This document shows positions 58,301 through 64,000 of a DNA stretch of 64,000 bases, piece by piece (the stretch's first letter is position 1; the number at the start of each line of letters is the position of its first letter). This stretch comes from Elusimicrobiota bacterium (GTDB lineage Bacteria; Elusimicrobiota; Elusimicrobia; UBA1565; UBA9628): the NCBI GenBank assembly GCA_016209035.1, contig JACQWX010000058.1, positions 17,066 to 81,065 of the forward strand. The letters run 5' to 3'. A model generated the notes under the pieces. That model was not told where the DNA came from. It did no database searches and saw only the letters and a list, made by a program, of their open reading frames with translations. The translations under genes were made by a program, and so were the position numbers.

Positions 58301-60562
58301 CTCGAGGCGGCTTTGGGGGCCGCCCCCTCCGACCTCGCCAAAGCCGCGGCCCTGGTCTCCTTCCTGGAGACGGCCGTGGACCCCGCGGACGGCGAGTATC
58401 CGGCCCCGGAGACCGTGAACACGCCGGAGCTGCGCGACTTGAAGGCGCGAATCGCGGCCCTGGCCGCCCCCCTGGACCTGGACTTCAAGGCCAGGCTCAA
58501 GCTCTTCCGGCTGCTCACCGGCAGCGGAGCGACCCCGGCCACGGACGAATTCTTCCGGACCCGGCTGCAGCCCGGCTTCGACGGCGGCGTGGCGCAGGCC
58601 GCGGGCCTGGACATGAGCGTCATCATCGAGAAAGGCCGCATCGCGGGCGCGGGACTCCAGCTGTCCTTGACCAAGGCCCTGCTCGAGCCCGAGGTCGAGC
58701 GGCTCGAGTCCGAAGAGCCCAGCCACGAGGACTTAAACCGCCTCATCGAGACCGTGAACGCCTACGTCCGCCACGGCTCCATGAAGAAGGACGAGTACCT
58801 CGAGAGCCTGGCATGGCGCCTGGACCTCTCGGGCCGGGAGCTCGGCGCATTCATCGAGGACGAGAAGTCCTACAACTGGCGCAAGGCCAATCCCATGCTC
58901 CTGCGCTTCGGCTCGGCCTTGAGCGCCGAGATCGCGAGGCTCTCACCCTCGGCAAGGGTCGAGTTCATCGAGTTCCTCATCGAGCCGCAGGGCCGGGAAC
59001 TGCCGGGCGTCATCGTGAAGGAGCTCGAACGCAATCTCTTTGCCGCGGCCCTGGCCGTGGACGCGGCCAAGGAGCGCCGCTCGTCGCCCGCGCAGCTCAA
59101 GAGGGAGGCTGAGCGCGCCGCGTACCTGATGAAGCTCGAGATCGAGGCCGCCTTGATCGACGCCTCGCCCTTCGAGCGCATCCCCCTCTTCGAGCTGCTC
59201 TTGAGCGCCGGGGCCCAGGCCCTCCGGAACGCGGACGACTACCCCTTCAACGTGACGCGCAGGTTCCTCAAGTACGAGCCTGACTCGACCGAAGAAAAGA
59301 TGCTGGCCGCCTTCCTGGCGGTGGTCCCCGCGCACGAGAGGACCGTGAGCCTGGCCTATCTCCTGAGCCAGGCCGGCGGGGACAAATCCAGCGTCAAGCA
59401 CATATTCGAGGTCTTCCAGACCGTGGGCGTGAAATTCGGCCAGATGAGCTCCACCTGGAAGCTCTTCGGGGAGGAGATCGCCCGGGAGACCGCCTCGCTC
59501 AAGGACTCGGCCAAGCCCATGACCAAGGCCCAGATCCTCGAGGCGGCCCGTGCCGAGCTCGCGCCCGAGGAGTTCAGCCGTATTAAGCGCATCAAGAGGG
59601 TCGTAGGCTCCGCGAGCCTCAAAACCGTCTCGCTGGTCGAGCTCACGGACGGCCGAGAGGTCGTCATGCTCCTGCGCAGGCCGCACGCGGCCGAGCAGAT
59701 CGAGAGCAATCTACAGCTCGGCCAGGCCTTTCTGGCCGAGCTCGACCGCAGGGGGATGACGTCGGCCTCCGCTATGTTCGACACGGTGCTCGACGCTGTC
59801 CGCAAGCAACTCGCTTCCGAGCTTAAGATGACGCGGGAGGCCGTGCGCATCCGCGAGGCCAAGGCGCTTTTCAAGGCCTTGAACCGCTCCATGCGCTCCC
59901 AGCTCAACGGCTGGCGCTTCGAGGTCCCGGACCTCATCGAAGGCTTCGCCGTGCGGGACACCATCCTCTTCCTGGAGAAGGCTAACGGCGCCACCTTCCA
60001 CAAGCTGCCGCCTGAGGCGCGCTCCCAGGTCGGCCCCCTGATCGCCGAGTCGTCGCTCACGCTCCTTTTCCGCAAGGGCTGGTTCGACGCTGACCGGCAC
60101 GCCGGCAACACCCTCATCGACCCGGACCGCAGGGTCATCCATCCCATCGACTTCGGCCAGGCCACCGACTTCTCCAGGACCGCGTTCTGGCGGTCCGACG
60201 ACCGCTACGAGCTCGCCCAGTTCCTGCGCGCCCTGGCCTCGGGGGACGCCGACGCCATCATCCGCCATGGCTCCGCCATGGCGGAAGGCGCCGCTCCTCG
60301 AGTCCCTGACGCTTTGAGATCGGAGATCCTCAAGGTCCTTTCTGGCGGCTCCGGCCTCGCCGACAAGGTGATCACGCTCGCCGCCGCCTTCGCCGAGCAG
60401 GGCGTGCGCTTGGACGGCAAGTTCACCTTCGGAGCCTTCAAGGGCCTGATGACCCTTTACGGGGAAGGGTACGTGGCCGAAGACGGCTTTCGCGGGCTGC
60501 TCGCCCGGGAGATCACGCGCCTCCTCAAGAAGAAGCTGCCGAGGACCTTGCTGGGAAGATAG
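55364..60562 (+). CDS. giant secreted-type fusion: M48-like metallopeptidase plus ABC1/UbiB-type kinase domain
   Basis: 1732 residues. A signal-like N-terminus (LTAVFLAGLLASDPLTVFA) and an Ala/Pro-rich stretch to about 190 lead into an M48-type peptidase: zinc motif SHELAHPLD near residue 305, third ligand region REVRADSEGAMIAKEAG, and STHPENDLR. About 900 mostly helical residues follow without recognised family. The C-terminus is an ABC1/UbiB kinase-like domain: VGVKFGQM near 1353, LLRRPHAAEQI, DADRHAGNTL near 1575 and HPIDFGQATDF near 1596. ABC1 proteins normally act inside the cell or organelle, so a signal peptide here is odd. Function unknown; peptidase and ATPase activities are inferred from motifs. 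Confidence 0.8.
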   Translation: MASGASRLTAVFLAGLLASDPLTVFAGTVIAPKIAGASPAPRTIAIVPGGLASPGVKTPSFGALGGAVFSPGLPGYQAPSIQAAHSALETPAAEPAARSRPEAQDGKDASPLSGLLELAPLAKAAASKDDPGDAKESSRDNFYRAARLEEAAPELPEAAEAPAVEAGTEDAQPRSQPQPGLRPAKPSGLAASPVEAEILEKVGKEIGPILAQTDAPLLYEALGSMFGRLSAAQTRLFPEDVVSINRVFVVDTAVLNAFVNPIKAAGVRRSSNMVFITTGLLKKMLGRDAAKLREGLVRIAGVLSHELAHPLDNVDKEGILTNYGREVGSQAREVRADSEGAMIAKEAGYPVGAVYESLKRLFAGDDAGSALGSLLSTHPENDLRLAMQRLLLTLDRYEKGRHTPSYPEAVPEDLLAELGSVDKGARMGRFTPLRDLADALERLQAIADDKEDDPRRTADFNRVLLAMDALLAKRTTDLNDEEFAVFTAIAKLLAKPGSPDILDRKGMNKVFTRESHSAEFLAHPSHEAFMKKVAAYNSPRYQDWVKANFMARKSESYGRVESGINALVKIIPCEHIFSLFGDRIASDLPKDMRSHPNSRYVFDRSVGEDKSVEFQLRLAVFFHKRILSQLSEGERLAFFVDSTHDYYSYVFPQARDSKAEDYSLGILKQRGRFMGDPRLKALQQDYREVMRSIWDNRGLYGTLDLILAFNATDWPTVFAVLGIDPETGRGQMRQAVKQFTKTPAYAAAARAIKASEQDAFRILKLGHPMGKMGSTSEFSWLDDTLGPYLGGRFNDDLKADPELQAFARQIFAGAYYESRPDLFRRHYRRAFADLLAKNAGLKLSIAELGDLHRSVLASLVSSSRVTAPLADIQAETIDASPLPAEEKARLLKAVFLEGYSEAENIHGLTSGQAGDWLTSYDEEAKAVLAVLVRNGLVAGPIDLFSRLMARDDFRRKAKGGGYTSYASAVSEFKMELLSDLEAALGAAPSDLAKAAALVSFLETAVDPADGEYPAPETVNTPELRDLKARIAALAAPLDLDFKARLKLFRLLTGSGATPATDEFFRTRLQPGFDGGVAQAAGLDMSVIIEKGRIAGAGLQLSLTKALLEPEVERLESEEPSHEDLNRLIETVNAYVRHGSMKKDEYLESLAWRLDLSGRELGAFIEDEKSYNWRKANPMLLRFGSALSAEIARLSPSARVEFIEFLIEPQGRELPGVIVKELERNLFAAALAVDAAKERRSSPAQLKREAERAAYLMKLEIEAALIDASPFERIPLFELLLSAGAQALRNADDYPFNVTRRFLKYEPDSTEEKMLAAFLAVVPAHERTVSLAYLLSQAGGDKSSVKHIFEVFQTVGVKFGQMSSTWKLFGEEIARETASLKDSAKPMTKAQILEAARAELAPEEFSRIKRIKRVVGSASLKTVSLVELTDGREVVMLLRRPHAAEQIESNLQLGQAFLAELDRRGMTSASAMFDTVLDAVRKQLASELKMTREAVRIREAKALFKALNRSMRSQLNGWRFEVPDLIEGFAVRDTILFLEKANGATFHKLPPEARSQVGPLIAESSLTLLFRKGWFDADRHAGNTLIDPDRRVIHPIDFGQATDFSRTAFWRSDDRYELAQFLRALASGDADAIIRHGSAMAEGAAPRVPDALRSEILKVLSGGSGLADKVITLAAAFAEQGVRLDGKFTFGAFKGLMTLYGEGYVAEDGFRGLLAREITRLLKKKLPRTLLGR
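60261..60285. repeat. in-frame palindrome in kinase domain, 10-bp arms
   Basis: TCCGCCATGG-ctccg-CCATGGCGGA, encoding RHGSAMAEG just after the kinase core. Confidence 0.55.
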
Positions 60563-60585
60563 CCGCCCTCCTGCCGGCCGCCGTC

Positions 60586-61050
60586 CTACCGCCAGCCGCC
60601 GCTGGACAACGCCTCGTCGAGGCTGCCCCGCGGGATGCCTTTCACCGTCATCTCGACCTCGCCCGACAGGCAATCGAAGCGCAGGCGCATGGCGCCGAGC
60701 AACCCGAACTTGAGCTGCCGGACGAACTGTTTCGAGATGAAGAAATATTCCGGGCACTTCAAGATCGCAGGAGCCTTCTCCAGGAGCCCGTTCCGGGTCA
60801 TTTCGTCGACGAGATGGTTGGGCTGGGAATCCAGCCGGTGCGGCCGTTTCGGAGGATCAGGATTGACGCCCAGCGCTTGGTCCCTGTACGCTTCGGCGAC
60901 CTCCGAGGCGGCCGAGGCCAGGTCGCCCAGAAGACCGGGCGACCGTAGCTTGAACTCGCTCTTGCAGAACTCGCATGTCTTCACGAAGAAGTAGAGGCCC
61001 GTGGACCGGACCAGCAGGGGGCCGGAAATCTTCCAGTCCTCGAAGTTCAC
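60586..61050 (-). CDS. zinc-ribbon-type protein of unknown function, probably frameshifted at its start
   Basis: From GTG 61050 the frame gives 154 residues: NFEDWKISGPLLVRSTG, CEFCKSEF, and a C-terminal half with KCPEYFFISKQFVRQLKFGLLG. Upstream in another frame, ATG 61099 reads MVCPKCGADNSDEAV, a zinc-ribbon start that would continue naturally into CGVNFEDWK if two bases were restored near 61055. So the true gene probably ran 61099 to 60586 with two CxxC knuckles, and is now shifted, or the sequence has an error. No function assigned. Confidence 0.5.
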   Translation of the reverse strand: MNFEDWKISGPLLVRSTGLYFFVKTCEFCKSEFKLRSPGLLGDLASAASEVAEAYRDQALGVNPDPPKRPHRLDSQPNHLVDEMTRNGLLEKAPAILKCPEYFFISKQFVRQLKFGLLGAMRLRFDCLSGEVEMTVKGIPRGSLDEALSSGGWR

Positions 61051-61099
61051 GCCACACGGCCTCGTCGGAGTTGTCGGCGCCGCATTTGGGGCAGACCAT
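61051..61099 (-). pseudogene. detached zinc-ribbon start of the preceding gene
   Basis: ATG 61099 begins MVCPKCGADNSDEA with a CxxC knuckle, then leaves the frame of the 60586-61050 gene. TACCAT lies 8 bases before this ATG. Confidence 0.45.
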
Positions 61100-61107
61100 T
61101 GAGGAAT

Positions 61108-61117
61108 ATGGTAGCAT
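61108..61117. promoter_or_regulatory. overlapping divergent -10 boxes (ATGGTAGCAT)
   Basis: Minus TACCAT (61113-61108) serves ATG 61099 and plus TAGCAT (61112-61117) serves ATG 61133. The layout matches 28355-28364. Confidence 0.45.
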
Positions 61118-61132
61118 GATGCGGCGCGCGGT

Positions 61133-62308
61133 ATGAAATTCCTCATCATCGGCAGCGGCATGCAGGGCAAGGCCTGCGCGTACGACCTTCTCCAGGACCC
61201 CAAGACCGGGAAGGTCCTCTTGGCGGATGTCTCCGAGAAGAGGCTTTCGGCCGTCAAGAAATGGCTCAAATCCCCCAAGGCCGAGACCAAGCGGCTCGAC
61301 GCATCCGACTTGGCGGCCGTCCGGAAGACGGCCGCCGGATTCGACGTCACCGTCAGCTGCGTCCCCTATTTCTTCAACCTCGGCCTGGCCAAGGCGGCCA
61401 TCGAGGCAGGCGCCCATTTCGTGGACCTCGGCGGCAACACGAACATCGTGCGCAAGGAGCTCGCCCTCCACGCCCGGGCCAAGAGGCGCGGCGTGACCGT
61501 CATCCCGGACAACGGCCTCGGGCCCGGCATGATCAACACCATCGCGGTGGCGGCCATGGAGAAGCTCGACAAGACCGACGAGGTCCTCATCCGCGACGGG
61601 GGCCTCCCGCAGAAGCCGGTGCCGCCGCTGAACTACATGCTGACCTTCTCGGTCCACGGGCTCATCAACGAATACGTGGAGAACGCCACGGCCCTGCGTG
61701 ACTTCAGGCGCGTTGAGGTGCCCGGGCTCTCCGAGACCGAGGCCATCGACCTGCCGCCTCCCCTGGGCCGCTGCGAAGCCGGCCACGCCTCGGGAGGCCT
61801 CTCGACCATGGCCTGGACCTACGAGGGCAAGGTCCGGTTCATGGACAACAAGCTCATCCGCTATCCAGGCCACATCGCGTTCATTAACACCATGCGGGAG
61901 CTCGGCTTCTTCGGCCAGAAGCCCGTGGAGGTAGCGGGCCGCAAGATCGCGCCCCGCGCCCTGTCGGCCCTCCTAATGGAGCGCCATTTCAACCGGCCGG
62001 GCGACAAGGACCTGGTGGTCATCCGGGTGACCGCCCGCGGCGTCAAGGACGGCAAGAAGGCCGAGGCCGTCTACGACATGATGGACTTCCACGACGACGA
62101 CACGAAGCTCACCGCCATGATGCGCACCACGGGCTTCCCGGCCGCCATCGTGGCGAAGATGCTCGCGTCCAAGGCCATCGACCGGCCGGGCGCCTACCCG
62201 GTCGAGACCGGCGTGCCCGCAGGTCCTTTCCTGGCCGAGGCCAGGAAGCGCGGCTTCAAGCTCACTGGGAGCTTCCGGTACCTCGGACGGGAAGCCGCGA
62301 GGGTCTAG
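61133..62308 (+). CDS. saccharopine dehydrogenase family oxidoreductase
   Basis: The 391-residue protein has the N-terminal dinucleotide loop IIGSGMQGKACAYDL, VSCVPYFFNLGLAKAAI, HFVDLGGN and PDNGLGPGMIN, the classical saccharopine reductase/lysine 6-dehydrogenase layout, followed by a catalytic domain with LPPPLGRCEAGHASGG. It probably acts on an amino acid or related substrate with NAD(P). Stands alone; ATG 61133 has no Shine-Dalgarno. Confidence 0.82.
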   Translation: MKFLIIGSGMQGKACAYDLLQDPKTGKVLLADVSEKRLSAVKKWLKSPKAETKRLDASDLAAVRKTAAGFDVTVSCVPYFFNLGLAKAAIEAGAHFVDLGGNTNIVRKELALHARAKRRGVTVIPDNGLGPGMINTIAVAAMEKLDKTDEVLIRDGGLPQKPVPPLNYMLTFSVHGLINEYVENATALRDFRRVEVPGLSETEAIDLPPPLGRCEAGHASGGLSTMAWTYEGKVRFMDNKLIRYPGHIAFINTMRELGFFGQKPVEVAGRKIAPRALSALLMERHFNRPGDKDLVVIRVTARGVKDGKKAEAVYDMMDFHDDDTKLTAMMRTTGFPAAIVAKMLASKAIDRPGAYPVETGVPAGPFLAEARKRGFKLTGSFRYLGREAARV

Positions 62309-62712
62309 CGGCGGGTCCCGCTGGCCGCAGCGTAACGGCGCGCCGAGCAGTCGGGACGAGCGAAGCGAGGCCCGGTCCGCTCAAGCATATGGTCAGGGCG
62401 AATGCTTGTGGCCTCGGGGTCGCTACGGCGATCAGCGCAAATGGACGCTACACCCGCAGCGAGAGGCGCCTTCCGTCTACGTCAGGGTGCGGCATCCGAC
62501 AGAGGTATGCGGAAGTGAAACCAACAACAGCAAAACTCATGACAGGCCATTAGGTGGTGCCAGACTTGTAGAAACCCACTCTATTTCCAGAAGAACCAAT
62601 AATATATACGATTGACCCCCCGAAAAAGTTCCCTCGCTCATCACTGGCCATAGATGCACGCCGATAGGGGAGCAGCGCGCCGTTCCTGGGTATTGCCTAC
62701 CGTAGGTGAGCC
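62309..62712. other. 404-base intergenic region, no gene recognised
   Basis: The first half is GC-rich; bases 62510-62640 are AT-rich compared with the rest of the window (for example ATAATATATACGATTGA). A 69-codon frame at 62406-62615 has no start signal or family and is not called. Neither a clear promoter nor a terminator stem is visible. The AT-rich patch may be foreign DNA or a relic. Confidence 0.5.
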
Positions 62713-63831
62713 CTAGCGCAGGCGGCGGCGGTGCATGAGGCGGACTGAGGCGCCGTCTAAGGCCTCGGTCTTGCTGCCGGGCTTTGGCTCGACGCCCCAG
62801 AACGACACCGACACCCCGGCGTCCGAGACCTCGAAGAGGGCGTAGCCGAAGAACCTGCCCCCCCAGAAGTCGGGCGAGGCCTGGCAGTTGCCCCCCTTCC
62901 CGTGCGGGTAGCCGAGGGCTTTGTAGTACGGCAGGGTCTTCTTGTAGCCCCTGCGGTCCTGCTCGGGGACCTCGCCATCCTCGTCCACGCAGGGGTTGAA
63001 GCTGGACAAGGGGGCGCCCGCGGCCCCCGCCACGACCTGGGCGACGCCCCGCACGGATTCGACCGCGTTGAGATGCTCGTGGCCGCACACGTACGCGGTC
63101 ACGCGGTTCTCCCGGAGCAAGTCCCAGAAGGCGTCCCTGGCCTTCAGGCCGGACGGGTCGAGGTCCCTGAACAGACGCTTGCGGCCCAGCCTGGGCAGGC
63201 TGTCTCCGATGTGGCCTGGGCCGACGGGGAAAGCCGGATCGTGCCCGAAGGCGAAGAAGCGCTTCGCGCCGCGTTCGCGCGCCGCATTGAGGTCGGCTCT
63301 CAGCCAATCGAGAGGCAGGCCTCGGACGCCTTTCTCCCCGTCCGCGTGCCCGCCGGCCGTGTCGAGCATGACGAAATGGACTCCGCGGAAATCGAAGGAG
63401 TAGGTCAAGCCCTTCTCCCCCTCGGGCCCGTTGGCCGGGAGCTCGGGGAAGACCTCCAGGAAGGCCTTGTCCCCCCCGGGAACCCAGACCTCGTGGTTCC
63501 CTATGCCGGGATAGACCTTGAGGCCGACCAAGCCGGGGCTGGCGTAGAGCGGCTCCATGACGCCCCGCCAGTGGACCAGCTGCTCGCGGGTCTTGCCGGC
63601 GGAGACCTTGCCGCCGTACACCATGTCCCCTGGGAAGGCCACGAACTCGGCCCCGGAGTCCTTCTTGATGTGGTCCACCAGGAGGGCCAGGGCGGCATCG
63701 TTGACGCCATAGTCCCTGCCCCTGCTGTCGGACAGGACGACGAAGCGGAGCCCTGCGTCACCCGCCTCCGGTCCCGCCCAAGCGGCGGGGGCGAGGAAGA
63801 GCAGCGCCGCCATCAGCCGGACGCGCATCAT
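62713..63831 (-). CDS. secreted metallophosphoesterase (calcineurin-like)
   Basis: The 372-residue protein has a signal peptide (MAALLFLAPAAWA) and the full metallophosphatase motif series: SDSRGRDYG, FPGDMVYGG, GIGNHEVW, FGHDPAF and CGHEHLN, giving the Asp, Asn and His ligands of the dimetal site. It hydrolyses phosphate esters in the periplasm or outside. TACCAT lies 9 bases before ATG 63831 with no ribosome site. Confidence 0.9.
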   Translation of the reverse strand: MMRVRLMAALLFLAPAAWAGPEAGDAGLRFVVLSDSRGRDYGVNDAALALLVDHIKKDSGAEFVAFPGDMVYGGKVSAGKTREQLVHWRGVMEPLYASPGLVGLKVYPGIGNHEVWVPGGDKAFLEVFPELPANGPEGEKGLTYSFDFRGVHFVMLDTAGGHADGEKGVRGLPLDWLRADLNAARERGAKRFFAFGHDPAFPVGPGHIGDSLPRLGRKRLFRDLDPSGLKARDAFWDLLRENRVTAYVCGHEHLNAVESVRGVAQVVAGAAGAPLSSFNPCVDEDGEVPEQDRRGYKKTLPYYKALGYPHGKGGNCQASPDFWGGRFFGYALFEVSDAGVSVSFWGVEPKPGSKTEALDGASVRLMHRRRLR

Positions 63832-63840
63832 GGGGCATCA

Positions 63841-63846
63841 ATGGTA
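63841..63846 (-). promoter_or_regulatory. candidate -10 box (TACCAT) for a leaderless transcript
   Basis: TACCAT on the minus strand, nine bases before ATG 63831, within ATGGTATCAT, the same motif seen at the two divergent promoters. Confidence 0.4.
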
Positions 63847-64000
63847 TCATTTGGTTAACCTGAAGTTCCCCGCCAATCGAGGGTAGCAAGGCAGCAGAAG
63901 TTCCACGAAAATAAAGCAAAGCAAGGGTTTCCTTGTCCCCGCATTGTACCCATGTAGCTAGTTAAAGCAGATCCGCCATGGCAGGCGCGATTCATATGGT
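63847..64000. other. right-edge intergenic sequence
   Basis: No gene supported. The stretch is less GC-rich than the genes around it and contains several stops in all frames. Confidence 0.4.

Noticed and set aside
62406..62615. 69-codon open frame in the 404-base intergenic region
   Set aside because: GTG start, no ribosome site or promoter, no recognisable family.
63847..64000. Small minus-strand frame at the right edge
   Set aside because: Only about 45 codons before the edge, no family resemblance; cannot be supported.
1..64000. tRNA or rRNA genes
   Set aside because: No T-loop-like GGTTCGAATCC pattern with matching acceptor stems and no rRNA-like conserved blocks were seen on either strand.

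Overview
The window is GC-rich bacterial chromosome carrying a large surface-glycan locus followed by a housekeeping/secreted-protein region. The two multidomain secreted proteins with Ala/Pro-rich leaders, the peptidase M48-ABC1 kinase fusion and the MarR-type EPS regulator remind me of Elusimicrobiota. This is recall rather than a search result, so the taxon is a moderate guess. No rRNA, tRNA or CRISPR array was recognised.

Layout. (1) Bases 1-15616, minus strand: one tightly coupled operon (mostly 4-base overlaps) for amino- and nonulosonic-sugar chemistry. It holds two N-acetyl-sugar amidotransferases, NeuB-like synthase, NeuC-like 2-epimerase, SDR epimerases, a DegT aminotransferase, a Gfo/Idh/MocA oxidoreductase, an SpsF-like cytidylyltransferase, a WecD-like acetyltransferase, an asparagine-synthase-like protein and methyltransferases. 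(2) 15617-15690: divergent control region with a perfect 43-bp palindrome. (3) 15691-26033, plus strand: MarR/EPS regulator, HisF2 and HisH2 (ammonia supply for the amidotransferases), a CBS-nucleotidyltransferase (PtmE type), LegC-type aminotransferase, ABC exporter, SDR, an outer-membrane-like protein, a GT2 and a secreted alpha/beta hydrolase. (4) 26102-28346, minus: a decayed AAA+ ATPase and a membrane-anchored SGNH hydrolase. (5) 28374-36103, plus: LegB dehydratase, SDR, a glycosyltransferase-flippase fusion, a polytopic membrane protein and an O-antigen ligase. (6) 36104-38234: accessory island with a 95-bp tandem promoter duplication, an IS200/IS605 element, a HigBA-type toxin-antitoxin pair and a possible transposase scrap. 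(7) 38235-43567: three more glycosyltransferases, two of them fusions. (8) 43564-64000: secreted proteins, a cyclase-like fragment, AddA and AddB, zinc alcohol dehydrogenase, the 1732-residue M48-ABC1 protein, a frameshifted zinc-ribbon gene, a saccharopine-dehydrogenase-like enzyme and a secreted metallophosphoesterase.

Together regions 1-5 and 7 look like a pathway for a legionaminic-acid-like nonulosonate: LegB, LegC, NeuC and NeuB homologues, with PtmE for a nucleotide-activated precursor. An acetamidino group would be added by the WbpG/PseA-type amidotransferase with HisH2/HisF2. Flippase, ligase and many glycosyltransferases then assemble and export the polymer.

The most unusual structural signal is the number of near-perfect DNA palindromes, several of them 13-bp arms around 2-3 bases. 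They lie inside reading frames without breaking them, or just before start codons. A related 62-bp two-hairpin unit occurs in frame in both addA and addB with a paired base change in one stem. A second theme is first genes whose -10 box lies 6-9 bases from the start codon with no Shine-Dalgarno, suggesting leaderless mRNAs.
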